NCBI GenBank assembly: GCA_964603435.1
Contig: CAZRUM010000036.1
Span: 1 to 8,987, forward strand
Direction of reading: 5' to 3'
Source: CAZRUM01 sp964603435
GTDB lineage: Bacteria; Patescibacteriota; Patescibacteriia; Magasanikbacterales; UBA922
Length of the DNA stretch: 8,987 nt
A program made the position numbers and the translations under genes. Position 1 is the stretch's first letter; the number at the start of each line of letters is the position of its first letter. The notes beneath the pieces are model-generated. The model was not told where the DNA came from. It searched no databases and saw nothing but the letters and a program-made list of their open reading frames with translations. Shown piece by piece: positions 1 through 5,382 of the stretch.

Positions 1-1
1 T

Positions 2-586
2 TTTACTCTTACAAAAGGGGATTTGGAACCATTAGAAAGATTTGCAGAAAAATCAGCTGACAATTTGATTGAAAGCATTAAAAAAGCCAAGCAAGTAACT
101 TTACCTAGGTTTATTTTTGCACTTGGTATCAGCCATGTGGGAGAAGAAACCGGTATTACTTTGGCTAAGGAATTTGGGGCTTTAAATAAAATAATGAAAG
201 CTGGTCCGGAGGATTTGCAAAATATAAATGATGTAGGCCCGAGAGTCGCCGAATCTTTATTTAAATATTTTAGAGATGATGAAAACAAGAAATTGATTGA
301 AGAATTATTAGAGAATGGTATAAGGATACAAAATACAAAACTTACAAAACTACAAAATACAAAATTTAAAGATAAAACTTTTGTTCTTACTGGAAGTTTG
401 CAGACCATGACTCGTGATGAAGCCAAAGATAAGATTCGTGAACTCGGTGGAGTAATTTCTGGCTCTGTTAGTAAGAAAACAGATTATGTATTGGTAGGAG
501 ATTCTCCAGGGAGTAAGTATGAGAAAGCCAAAAATTTGGGTGTGAAGGTTATAGATGAGAGTGGATTTGGAAAAATGATTAAATAA
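2..586 (+). CDS. ligA: NAD-dependent DNA ligase, C-terminal part (5' end outside window)
   Basis: LigA seals nicks in duplex DNA during replication and repair, using NAD+. Only the last ~194 residues are present. The frame is open from base 2, and the in-frame TTG at 23 is internal, not a start, because the residues before it (FTLTKGD) already read like LigA. In order one sees the end of the zinc-finger/HhH connector (LERFAEKSADNL), the helix-hairpin-helix domain (ALGISHVGEETG, then INDVGPRVAESL), and a C-terminal BRCT domain (from FKDKTFVLTGS through GGVISGSVSKKTDYVLVG to the end). The catalytic KxDG nucleotidyltransferase and OB domains lie upstream, outside the window. The HhH-BRCT linker is odd: it is low complexity and built from five TACAAAA heptamers. 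The family call is secure; whether the complete gene is intact cannot be judged. Confidence 0.95.
   Translation, partial: FTLTKGDLEPLERFAEKSADNLIESIKKAKQVTLPRFIFALGISHVGEETGITLAKEFGALNKIMKAGPEDLQNINDVGPRVAESLFKYFRDDENKKLIEELLENGIRIQNTKLTKLQNTKFKDKTFVLTGSLQTMTRDEAKDKIRELGGVISGSVSKKTDYVLVGDSPGSKYEKAKNLGVKVIDESGFGKMIK
327..364 (+). repeat. Five TACAAAA heptamers inside ligA linker
   Basis: TACAAAA occurs at 327, 334, 343, 351 and 358. The first two and the last two abut, making a 14-bp direct repeat (327-340 and 351-364). They encode the QNTK...QNTK linker between the HhH and BRCT domains. The unit length is not a multiple of three, so gain or loss of one unit would frameshift the BRCT domain. 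Confidence 0.85.
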
Positions 587-605
587 TACACAAATATAAA
601 TTACT

Positions 606-630
606 AAACAGATCTATAAGGGTCTGTTTT
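606..630 (+). terminator. Intrinsic terminator after ligA
   Basis: A hairpin with stem 606-614 / 621-629 (9 bp including one G-U), a 6-nt loop TATAAG and a short T run at the 3' arm lies 20 nt after the ligA stop. The T tract is only four bases, so strength is probably moderate. Confidence 0.6.
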
Positions 631-700
631 GTACTTGAAAAAAATAGATATCTATGCTAATCTAGTTTTGAAATGGTCTATAACGACCCATAAGGGTCTG
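616..700 (+). repeat. ATAAGGGTCTG direct repeat with alternative hairpins
   Basis: ATAAGGGTCTG occurs at 616-626 (inside the ligA terminator) and again at 690-700, just before the prepilin-like gene. Around the second copy, GACC at 685-688 can pair either with GGTC at 675-678 or with GGGTC at 694-698 (extended as GACCC 685-689). These are mutually exclusive helices. I saw no good promoter here: TATAAC at 679-684 resembles a -10, but no -35 sits at the right distance. A regulatory role is conjecture. Confidence 0.5.
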
Positions 701-707
701 ATAAGAT

Positions 708-713
708 GGAGGG
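708..713 (+). promoter_or_regulatory. Strong ribosome binding site GGAGGG
   Basis: GGAGGG sits 4 nt before the ATG at 718 and decides that start over the in-frame ATG at 706, which overlaps the site. Most other genes in the window lack any such sequence. Confidence 0.75.
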
Positions 714-717
714 TGCT

Positions 718-996
718 ATGAAGTGTTTCAATAGTACACATGGCTTTACCTTGATCGATCTGTTGATCGTGGGCGCCATTCTGTCGCTCATTGCGGTCTG
801 CTTTGCGCCGGTCTTCATCAAGTACCTGCGCAAGGACACGGATGAAGCGCCCAGGACGGGTACGGTCGTCAAGGAGGTCTTTGATCAGCACGGCTGCTCT
901 GACGTCGTGGAGGAGGGTGTGCTCGGGATCGAGGATGGTGTCCACCAGGATTCCGTTCCTTCAGCCGACATTTTGCAGTCATTCTTCGATGTCTAG
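718..996 (+). CDS. Short prepilin-like protein, GC-rich, possibly transferred
   Basis: A 92-residue product beginning MKCFNSTHG, then FTLIDLLIVGAILSLIA. This is a class III (type IV pilin) signal: short polar leader, Gly just before the cleavage point (G9), Phe at +1, and a ~20-residue hydrophobic helix. The usual Glu at +5 is replaced by Asp (D14). In the family, a prepilin peptidase cuts after the Gly and the helix packs into a pilus or pseudopilus. The mature chain would be only ~83 residues, short for a pilin, with no recognisable globular head or disulfide loop. GC over 781-960 is 60% by hand count, against ~32% in a gatA sample; with the strong Shine-Dalgarno this suggests acquisition or unusual constraint. 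In-frame coding-like sequence continues after the TAG (997-1074, GGGDSSPSSPEAEREK and ten more residues) to a TGA at 1075-1077, so the gene may be truncated or read through. No pilus genes are adjacent. Confidence 0.65.
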   Translation: MKCFNSTHGFTLIDLLIVGAILSLIAVCFAPVFIKYLRKDTDEAPRTGTVVKEVFDQHGCSDVVEEGVLGIEDGVHQDSVPSADILQSFFDV

Positions 997-1085
997 GGTG
1001 GTGGCGATTCTTCCCCATCTTCTCCTGAAGCTGAGAGAGAAAAACCCCTCACCAACAAGGAGATCGGGAGCATCTGACAGATTCT

Positions 1086-1109
1086 AGCTAGAGCTGTTCG
1101 GTTCTAGCT
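1086..1109 (+). terminator. Hairpin after prepilin-like gene, weak terminator candidate
   Basis: A 9-bp stem 1086-1094 / 1101-1109 (one G-U) with loop TGTTCG, followed by CAATTTT. The T run is short and offset by three bases, so termination is uncertain. It lies 8 nt after the TGA that ends the read-through frame. Confidence 0.4.
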
Positions 1110-1143
1110 CAATTTTCCACGCTCATTAGGAGATTCTCGCCGC

Positions 1144-1179
1144 ATGTGTTCTTCCTGCGGCATTCCCAAAAAACTTTGA
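1144..1179 (+). other. Possible 11-codon leader peptide ending in a terminator
   Basis: ATG at 1144 opens MCSSCGIPKKL and ends at TGA 1177-1179. AGGAG at 1128-1132 lies 11 nt upstream, which is rather far. A 6-bp GCCGCA/TGCGGC hairpin (1139-1144 / 1156-1161) covers the start. The stop codon lies in the 5' arm of the terminator at 1168-1195, as in attenuator leaders, but no downstream plus-strand gene fits that reading. Chance is likely for so short a frame. Confidence 0.15.
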
Positions 1180-1195
1180 ATAATCAGAGTTTTTT
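1168..1195. terminator. Bidirectional intrinsic terminator
   Basis: AAAAAACTTTGA (1168-1179), loop ATAA, then the matching arm 1184-1195 form a 12-bp stem with one G-U, carrying an A tract on one side and a T tract on the other, so it can work on both strands. On plus it would stop transcripts from the prepilin-like region. On minus it would back up the terminator at 1218-1249. Confidence 0.7.
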
Positions 1196-1216
1196 GTTTG
1201 CATAAATTTATTAAAC

Positions 1217-1434
1217 AAAAAAAACCACGATTAAAATCGAGGTTTTTTTGTGGGCGCGTCCTCGTAGATAGAGGACGCGCGAGCTTTGCGATTGGCGAGG
1301 GGGAAGGGGTGGTCGTAGCAAATGAGACCCACATTTTTTCAAGCCCTGTGCAACACAGGTCTTTGGCAAGACCACCCCTCACGGTAGTTTAGTTCACACA
1401 AGGATGAGAGAAACCACCTCCCTCTACGGCGCTC
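1217..1434 (-). ncRNA. Structured non-coding RNA of unknown class, ~218 nt
   Basis: A strong minus-strand promoter (1441-1469) and an intrinsic terminator (1218-1249) bracket a region with no convincing ORF but dense pairing. Plus-strand coordinates of the helices: closing stem 1281-1284/1431-1434 and 1297-1301/1420-1424; P2 1383-1390/1411-1418; P3 1306-1314/1370-1378 (9 bp, perfect); an inner hairpin 1345-1350/1354-1359 with a 3-nt loop; and a perfect 10-bp GC-rich hairpin 1254-1263/1271-1280 before the terminator. P2 has 1386/1415 as U-G on the minus strand but A-C on the plus, which favours minus-strand transcription. The result is a three-way-junction-like core plus a 3' hairpin. I looked for tmRNA, RNase P (no GAGGAAAGUCC-like P4), SRP RNA (no GGAAGCAGC-type apical motif) and 6S RNA. 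None fits, though a divergent 6S-like regulator is the nearest idea by size and rod shape. Confidence 0.6.
1218..1249 (-). terminator. Intrinsic terminator of the minus-strand RNA (works both ways)
   Basis: Stem 1218-1226 / 1241-1249 plus 1228-1231 / 1236-1239, separated by one mismatch (1227/1240), loop 1232-1235. The minus strand reads out into a run of eight U (1224-1217). The symmetric A and T tracts also allow plus-strand termination. It is the natural 3' end for the transcript starting near 1434. Confidence 0.75.
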
Positions 1435-1440
1435 ATTTTG

Positions 1441-1469
1441 AGTATCGCATTGTTTTTAGTTGTTGTCAA
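1441..1469 (-). promoter_or_regulatory. Sigma70-type promoter of the minus-strand RNA
   Basis: On the minus strand: perfect -35 TTGACA (1469-1464), 17-nt spacer, -10 GATACT (1446-1441) with an extended TGC just before it. Predicted start is near 1434. This is the best promoter match in the window, as expected for an abundant RNA. It diverges from the gatC promoter. Confidence 0.75.
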
Positions 1470-1478
1470 GGTGTGGAT

Positions 1479-1507
1479 TTGCTACTCTTAGCTAAATTTG
1501 TTAAAAT
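1479..1507 (+). promoter_or_regulatory. Promoter of gatCA operon, giving a near-leaderless mRNA
   Basis: -35 TTGCTA (1479-1484), exactly 17 nt, -10 TAAAAT (1502-1507). Transcription should begin around 1513-1515, only 2-4 nt before the gatC ATG at 1517. There is no Shine-Dalgarno, so gatC is probably translated as a leaderless message. Confidence 0.65.
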
Positions 1508-1516
1508 AGAACTATT

Positions 1517-1822
1517 ATGAAACTAACTCCAGAACAAATTGAAGCTATTGCTCAGTTGGCTAGACTAGACCTAACTGACAAAGAGAAAAAAATGTATGCC
1601 GAGCAACTCTCGGTTGTTTTGGATTATATAGAAATGCTAGATGAAGTAGATACTACCGGAATAGAAGAAACTTGTCAGGTGACAGGTTTAGAAGACGTCG
1701 TGAGAGAAGATGTGGCACATGAGTGTGATGAAGAAACTAGACAAAAATTAATTGCGCAGTTTCCAGACAAGATGGGTAATCTTTTGAAAGTGAAAGCTGT
1801 TTTTACTGACAGTGAAGAATAA
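1517..1822 (+). CDS. gatC: Asp-tRNA(Asn)/Glu-tRNA(Gln) amidotransferase subunit C
   Basis: GatC is the small strap-like subunit that holds GatA to GatB in the GatCAB complex, which converts mischarged Glu-tRNA(Gln) or Asp-tRNA(Asn) to the amidated form in the cytoplasm. The 101-residue length is close to the family's usual ~95-100. The N-terminal helical segment LTPEQIEAIAQLARLDLTD and the following EQLSVVLDYIEMLDEVDT, then the conserved turn and VREDVA, are typical. ATG at 1517 is chosen because it gives the full conserved N terminus; it has no Shine-Dalgarno and lies a few bases from the predicted transcription start. It is first in an operon with gatA (2-nt gap) and the LOG gene. Confidence 0.93.
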   Translation: MKLTPEQIEAIAQLARLDLTDKEKKMYAEQLSVVLDYIEMLDEVDTTGIEETCQVTGLEDVVREDVAHECDEETRQKLIAQFPDKMGNLLKVKAVFTDSEE

Positions 1823-1824
1823 TT

Positions 1825-3240
1825 ATGAATTTAAATGAAATTACAATCAAACAAGCTCATGACGGTCTAAAAGCCGGGGCTTTTACATCTGTAGATTTGA
1901 CTGAGGCTTGTCTAAAACAAATAAAAAAACGTAATAAAAAAATTAATGCGTTTATTTCTATTTTTGAGACCGAAGCATTGGAAGAAGCAAAAATGGCAGA
2001 TGATATGATTAAATCTGGACGTCAGCAAGCTCTGACCGGAATTCCTTTTGCAGTAAAAGACGCTATCAATACACTAGATAGAAGATCTACTGCTGGAGGA
2101 AAGATTTTGGATAACTACACTTCTCCATATGACGCAACTGTAATAAAGAATATTCGTGAGCAAGGTGCAGTTTTGATTGGGAAAACTAATTGTGATGCTT
2201 TTGGTCATGGTGCTAGTAATGAACAGTCAATGTATGGTCCAGTTTTAAATCCACATAATGAAAAAAAGGTAGCTGGTGGCTCGTCTGGTGGTTCGGCTGC
2301 GGCGGTAGCTGATCATCAATGCATTTTTGCAATTGGAGAAGACACTGGTGGTTCTATACGTCAACCAGCTAGTTTTTGTGGTGTTGTTGGGTTTAGACCA
2401 AGCTATGGACGCAATTCTCGTCATGGTATTATGCCGATGGCAAGCTCACTCGATGTAGTGGGTCCAATGACCAAAACAGTAGAGGATACAGCTGTGCTTA
2501 TGGAGGTAATGGCAGGACAAGATGATTTGGACGCTACTACTGTTGGAGACAAAGTACCTGAATACTCAAAAAAACTTGATAGTGTAAATTCCAAATTAAA
2601 AATAGGTATTCCAAAAGAATATTTCAATGTAGAGGGAATGGATGAGGAAGCAAAGCAGATTGTTGAAAATAAAATTGCTGAGCTTAAAAAAGATTATGAA
2701 GTTGTAGAAGTTAGTCTGCCAATGACAAAATATGCTATCCCAGTTTATTATATTGTTGTCCCTAGTGAAGACAGCTCAAACATGGGAAGACTAGATGGTA
2801 TTCGTTATGGAGTTCGTGCTAAAGCTAAAAATCTTTACGATGTTTATGCAAAGTCGAGAGCACAGGGTTTTCCAGAAGAAGTAAAACGTAGAATAATGAT
2901 CGGTACTTATGCACTTTCTGCCGGATACTACGATGCTTATTATAAAAAAGCACAAAAAGTTAGAACTTTGATTATTCAGGATTTTGAAAAAGTTTTTGAA
3001 ACTGTTGATTTACTAGTCACTCCAACAACACCTTCTCCTGCTTTTGGTCTGGGGGAGAAAAAAGATGATATTTTGGCCATGTATTTGGCAGATGTATTTG
3101 TGAGTCCAGCAGCTGTGGCAGGAATTCCCGCTATATCTATTCCGGCTGGAAAAACAAAGTCAGGTTTACCGGTGGGGTTACAAATTATTGGGGCGCGTCT
3201 AGAAGAAGAAAAGGTTTTACAGCTAGCAAATCAATTATAA
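1825..3240 (+). CDS. gatA: Asp-tRNA(Asn)/Glu-tRNA(Gln) amidotransferase subunit A (amidase)
   Basis: GatA is the glutaminase of GatCAB: it releases ammonia from glutamine and channels it to GatB. The amidase-signature core is complete: Lys in GIPFAVKDA (K78), the GGSSGGS loop with the cis-Ser (S153), and the nucleophile in GEDTGGSIRQPA (S177), forming the Ser-cisSer-Lys triad by family analogy. Next come the conserved CGVVGFRPSYGR and ASSLDVVGPM segments. At 471 residues it is slightly shorter than the usual ~480-490; it stops right after LPVGLQIIGARLEEEKVLQLANQL, so the last helix region is trimmed. It starts 2 nt after gatC, without a good Shine-Dalgarno, implying coupled translation. gatB does not follow; it must be elsewhere. 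GatA rather than a generic amidase is secured by gatC next door. Confidence 0.95.
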   Translation: MNLNEITIKQAHDGLKAGAFTSVDLTEACLKQIKKRNKKINAFISIFETEALEEAKMADDMIKSGRQQALTGIPFAVKDAINTLDRRSTAGGKILDNYTSPYDATVIKNIREQGAVLIGKTNCDAFGHGASNEQSMYGPVLNPHNEKKVAGGSSGGSAAAVADHQCIFAIGEDTGGSIRQPASFCGVVGFRPSYGRNSRHGIMPMASSLDVVGPMTKTVEDTAVLMEVMAGQDDLDATTVGDKVPEYSKKLDSVNSKLKIGIPKEYFNVEGMDEEAKQIVENKIAELKKDYEVVEVSLPMTKYAIPVYYIVVPSEDSSNMGRLDGIRYGVRAKAKNLYDVYAKSRAQGFPEEVKRRIMIGTYALSAGYYDAYYKKAQKVRTLIIQDFEKVFETVDLLVTPTTPSPAFGLGEKKDDILAMYLADVFVSPAAVAGIPAISIPAGKTKSGLPVGLQIIGARLEEEKVLQLANQL

Positions 3241-3255
3241 TTTAAAATTTATTTT

Positions 3256-4605
3256 ATGCGTCAGGAGGAAATAAAAAAAATGCAAGAACAAGCAAGTAAG
3301 GATTTTTCTTATTCTGCTACACAAGAAGTGACAGATTTTCGTCAGCCATGGCGGATTTTTCGTATTATGGCAGAGTTTGTAGAAGGTTATGAGTTTTTAT
3401 CAAAACTTGAAAATGAAGTAACAATTTTAGGATCTGCCAGACTAAAGGAAGACAGTCCTTATTATAAAATAGCAGTAGACCTCGGTAGGCTTCTGGGAGA
3501 GAATGGTTTTACTACTATGACTGGTGGAGGTCCTGGAATAATGGAAGCGGCCAATAAAGGTGCATATGAGGCTGGTGGTGAGTCTGTTGGTATTAATATT
3601 CAACTACCGTTTGAACAACGTGTAAATAAGTATGTAAAGAAATCAACCGGTTTTTATTATTTCTTTACTCGTAAAGTAATGCTTACGAGTCCCGCCAATG
3701 CTTTTGTGTATTTTCCTGGTGGATTTGGAACTCTAGATGAATTTTTTGAAGTAGTTGATTTGATGGAGCTGGGAAAAATGAATCGTGTACCAATTATTTT
3801 GGTAGGAAAAGAATTTTGGCAACCTGTAGTAGAATTTTTGGAAAATAAATCTGCTTCACTTGGTTCTATTTCAGAAGGAGAGATAGAAAAAATACACGTA
3901 GTAGATACAGCCGAGGAAGCCTACGAATTTATAAAAGATACAAAAGATAAAGAAAATTTTTGTGAACTTGATCCGACTAGTTTCAAGTGTGATTCGGGTC
4001 TTGATTGGAAGATATTTAAAATTATGTCAGAATTGGTTGAGGGTTTTGAATTTGTTTCTACTTTGAAGAAAAATGTTACGGTCTTGGGAACAAAGAGTAC
4101 CGAACCAGGTGGGGAATATTATGATAGTGCTTATGAGCTTGGTAAACTTTTGGCAGAGAGTGATTATGCAGCTGTGACCGGTGGTGGTCCTGGTACTATG
4201 GAGGCAGTGAATAAAGGTGCTTTTGAAGCTGGTGGAGAATCAATTGGTATTAATATGCGTTTTGGTTTCAAAGAGCGAATAAATCCTTATGTAAAGAAAA
4301 GTATTGGTTTTCAATTTCCTTTTACTAGAAAACTAATTATCACTGCACCATCCGATGCCTTTGTATTTTATCCTGGTGGTTTTGGAACAATGCACCAGTT
4401 ATTTGAAGTTTTGACTTTGATGCAAACAAAAAAGATTAAAAAGATGCCAGTGATTTTGTACAATCACAAATTTTGGGAGCCAATGCACAAGTTTATAAAG
4501 CAAACTATGATACATGATTTGGAAACTGTAGGCGACGAAGATGATGAGCTTTATCAGATAGTAGATGATGTTGAGAGTATTATGGAATTAGTAGAGGGTA
4601 AGTAA
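3256..4605 (+). CDS. Tandemly duplicated LOG-family Rossmann-fold protein
   Basis: Two homologous LOG-like (TIGR00730/'lysine decarboxylase-like') domains lie in one 449-residue chain, ~34-230 and ~252-445. Each shows a lead-in (FRIMAEFVEGYEF / FKIMSELVEGFEF), the nucleotide-binding GGGPG turn (90-94 / 309-313), YVKKSTGF..FTRK / YVKKSIGF..FTRK (R139 / R358), and the signature PGGFGT. Copy 1 has the full PGGFGTLDE (E162). Copy 2 has PGGFGTMHQ, so the expected catalytic Glu is Gln (Q381). LOG enzymes hydrolyse nucleoside monophosphates to base plus ribose phosphate, and many are mislabelled lysine decarboxylases; they act as dimers with active sites built from both subunits. I infer that this fusion is an intramolecular pseudodimer with one degraded site. 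The substrate is unknown. It follows gatA after 15 nt and is probably co-transcribed. The start is 3256 or 3280. Confidence 0.85.
   Translation: MRQEEIKKMQEQASKDFSYSATQEVTDFRQPWRIFRIMAEFVEGYEFLSKLENEVTILGSARLKEDSPYYKIAVDLGRLLGENGFTTMTGGGPGIMEAANKGAYEAGGESVGINIQLPFEQRVNKYVKKSTGFYYFFTRKVMLTSPANAFVYFPGGFGTLDEFFEVVDLMELGKMNRVPIILVGKEFWQPVVEFLENKSASLGSISEGEIEKIHVVDTAEEAYEFIKDTKDKENFCELDPTSFKCDSGLDWKIFKIMSELVEGFEFVSTLKKNVTVLGTKSTEPGGEYYDSAYELGKLLAESDYAAVTGGGPGTMEAVNKGAFEAGGESIGINMRFGFKERINPYVKKSIGFQFPFTRKLIITAPSDAFVFYPGGFGTMHQLFEVLTLMQTKKIKKMPVILYNHKFWEPMHKFIKQTMIHDLETVGDEDDELYQIVDDVESIMELVEGK
3263..3268 (+). promoter_or_regulatory. AGGAGG that may set a later start for the LOG gene
   Basis: AGGAGG lies inside the first codons of the frame starting at 3256 and 11 nt before an in-frame ATG at 3280. 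Either the start is 3280 (441 residues), with a slightly long spacer, or the site is incidental and 3256 is used in a coupled, SD-less way after gatA. The eight residues at stake (MRQEEIKK) are not part of the conserved domain. Confidence 0.45.
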
Positions 4606-4613
4606 TCACTATG

Positions 4614-4642
4614 TTGACTATACCTTTGTTTTATGGTATTTT
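4614..4642 (+). promoter_or_regulatory. Promoter of tRNA-Ser
   Basis: -35 TTGACT (4614-4619), 17-nt spacer, extended -10 TGG-TATTTT (TG at 4634-4635, hexamer 4637-4642). The start would be near 4649, about 8 nt before the mature tRNA. A weak ATACC/GGTAT hairpin (4620-4624/4635-4639) followed by T4 overlaps it and might end the upstream operon. Confidence 0.6.
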
Positions 4643-4656
4643 TATGTAGAATTTAT

Positions 4657-4741
4657 GGAGAGTTCGCATAGTGGTCTAGTGCGCCGCCTTGGAAAGGCGG
4701 TATACCTCACGGTATCGAGGGTTCAAATCCCTCACTCTCCG
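4657..4741 (+). tRNA. tRNA-Ser(GGA)
   Basis: Cloverleaf read by hand: acceptor 4657-4663/4734-4740 (7 bp), D stem 4666-4668/4680-4682, anticodon stem 4684-4688/4696-4700 with loop TTGGAAA and anticodon GGA at 4691-4693 (reads UCC/UCU), a long class II variable arm (4702-4706/4711-4715), T stem 4717-4721/4729-4733 with loop TTCAAAT. The discriminator is G (4741), as expected for serine. CCA is not encoded, so a CCA-adding enzyme is required. Confidence 0.96.
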
Positions 4742-4759
4742 CTATTTTTAGCATAAAAT

Positions 4760-5359
4760 ATGGAATACTTTATGGATACATTTTGGTTTTCTTATGTCAT
4801 TATACCTATATTGATTTTTTTAGCTCGTATTCTCGATGTTTCTTTTGGTACTATAAGAATTATTCTTGTTTCTAAAGGAATAAGATCTTTGGCGGCTATT
4901 TTTGGTTTTATTGAGGTTTTAATTTGGCTCATTGCAATTAGTAGAGTAATACAAAATCTGGATAATCCAGTTTATTATATTGCCTATGCTGCTGGTTTTG
5001 CGTGTGGTACATATGTTGGTATGTGGGTAGAATCAAAGTTGGCTTATGGATTATCTTTGGTTAGAATTATAACTGGTAAGGACGCCAGTCAGTTTGTTGA
5101 ATATTTAAATCATAATAACTATGGAGTGACTAGTGTGCAGGCTGATGGTAATGATGGTCCTGTTAAATTAATTTATACAACCGTAAGGAGGAGTCGTTTG
5201 CCGGAACTAATAGAGGCAATAAAAAAATATCATCCCGGAGCATTTTTTTCTATAGAAAATGTTCAGGATGCATATGATGCAATTCTTACCAATGAAGAGT
5301 CTTTTTGGAAAAGGCATCATAATTTTGGTTTATATAAATTTAATCGTAAAGGTAAATAG
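4760..5359 (+). CDS. UPF0316-family membrane protein (DUF5698 + DUF2179)
   Basis: A 199-residue integral membrane protein. The N-terminal half has three predicted transmembrane helices (~11-27, ~42-63, ~71-90) with the family's ARILDVSFGTIRII and SKGIRSLAA segments (DUF5698-like). The C-terminal half (~108-170, from ASQFVEYLNHNNYGVTS to FFSIENVQD) is a soluble alpha/beta domain of the DUF2179 type, also found at the end of YitT-like proteins. The family's function is unknown to me; a small-ligand-sensing role for the tail is only an idea. ATG at 4760 gives MEYFMDTF; the in-frame ATG at 4772 is an alternative, and neither has a Shine-Dalgarno. The gene begins 18 nt after the tRNA, so its message may be the 3' product of tRNA processing. 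The next gene follows after 23 nt. Confidence 0.85.
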   Translation: MEYFMDTFWFSYVIIPILIFLARILDVSFGTIRIILVSKGIRSLAAIFGFIEVLIWLIAISRVIQNLDNPVYYIAYAAGFACGTYVGMWVESKLAYGLSLVRIITGKDASQFVEYLNHNNYGVTSVQADGNDGPVKLIYTTVRRSRLPELIEAIKKYHPGAFFSIENVQDAYDAILTNEESFWKRHHNFGLYKFNRKGK

Positions 5360-5382
5360 TGTGTTAAATAAAATATTTTATT

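Noticed and set aside
652..945. Minus-strand frame of ~97 codons across the prepilin region, and overlapping plus frame 791-1087
   Set aside because: Both are shadows of a GC-rich coding stretch. Only the frame at 718 has a ribosome binding site and a recognisable signal motif.
1104..1382. Minus-strand frame of 92 codons over the terminators and RNA
   Set aside because: It runs through two intrinsic terminators and the paired stems, has no family resemblance, and is better explained by the non-coding RNA.
1198..1392. Plus-strand frame over the same region
   Set aside because: Composition follows the terminator A/T tracts and RNA stems; there is no Shine-Dalgarno or recognisable protein motif.
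1217..1434. Assignment of the minus-strand RNA to tmRNA, RNase P RNA or SRP RNA
   Set aside because: There is no tRNA-like end, no P4-type consensus and no SRP apical motif. A 6S-like identity cannot be excluded but lacks a symmetric central bubble.
3256..4605. Calling the LOG protein a lysine decarboxylase
   Set aside because: The PGGxGTxxE signature belongs to Rossmann-fold LOG proteins; no PLP-dependent decarboxylase motif is visible.
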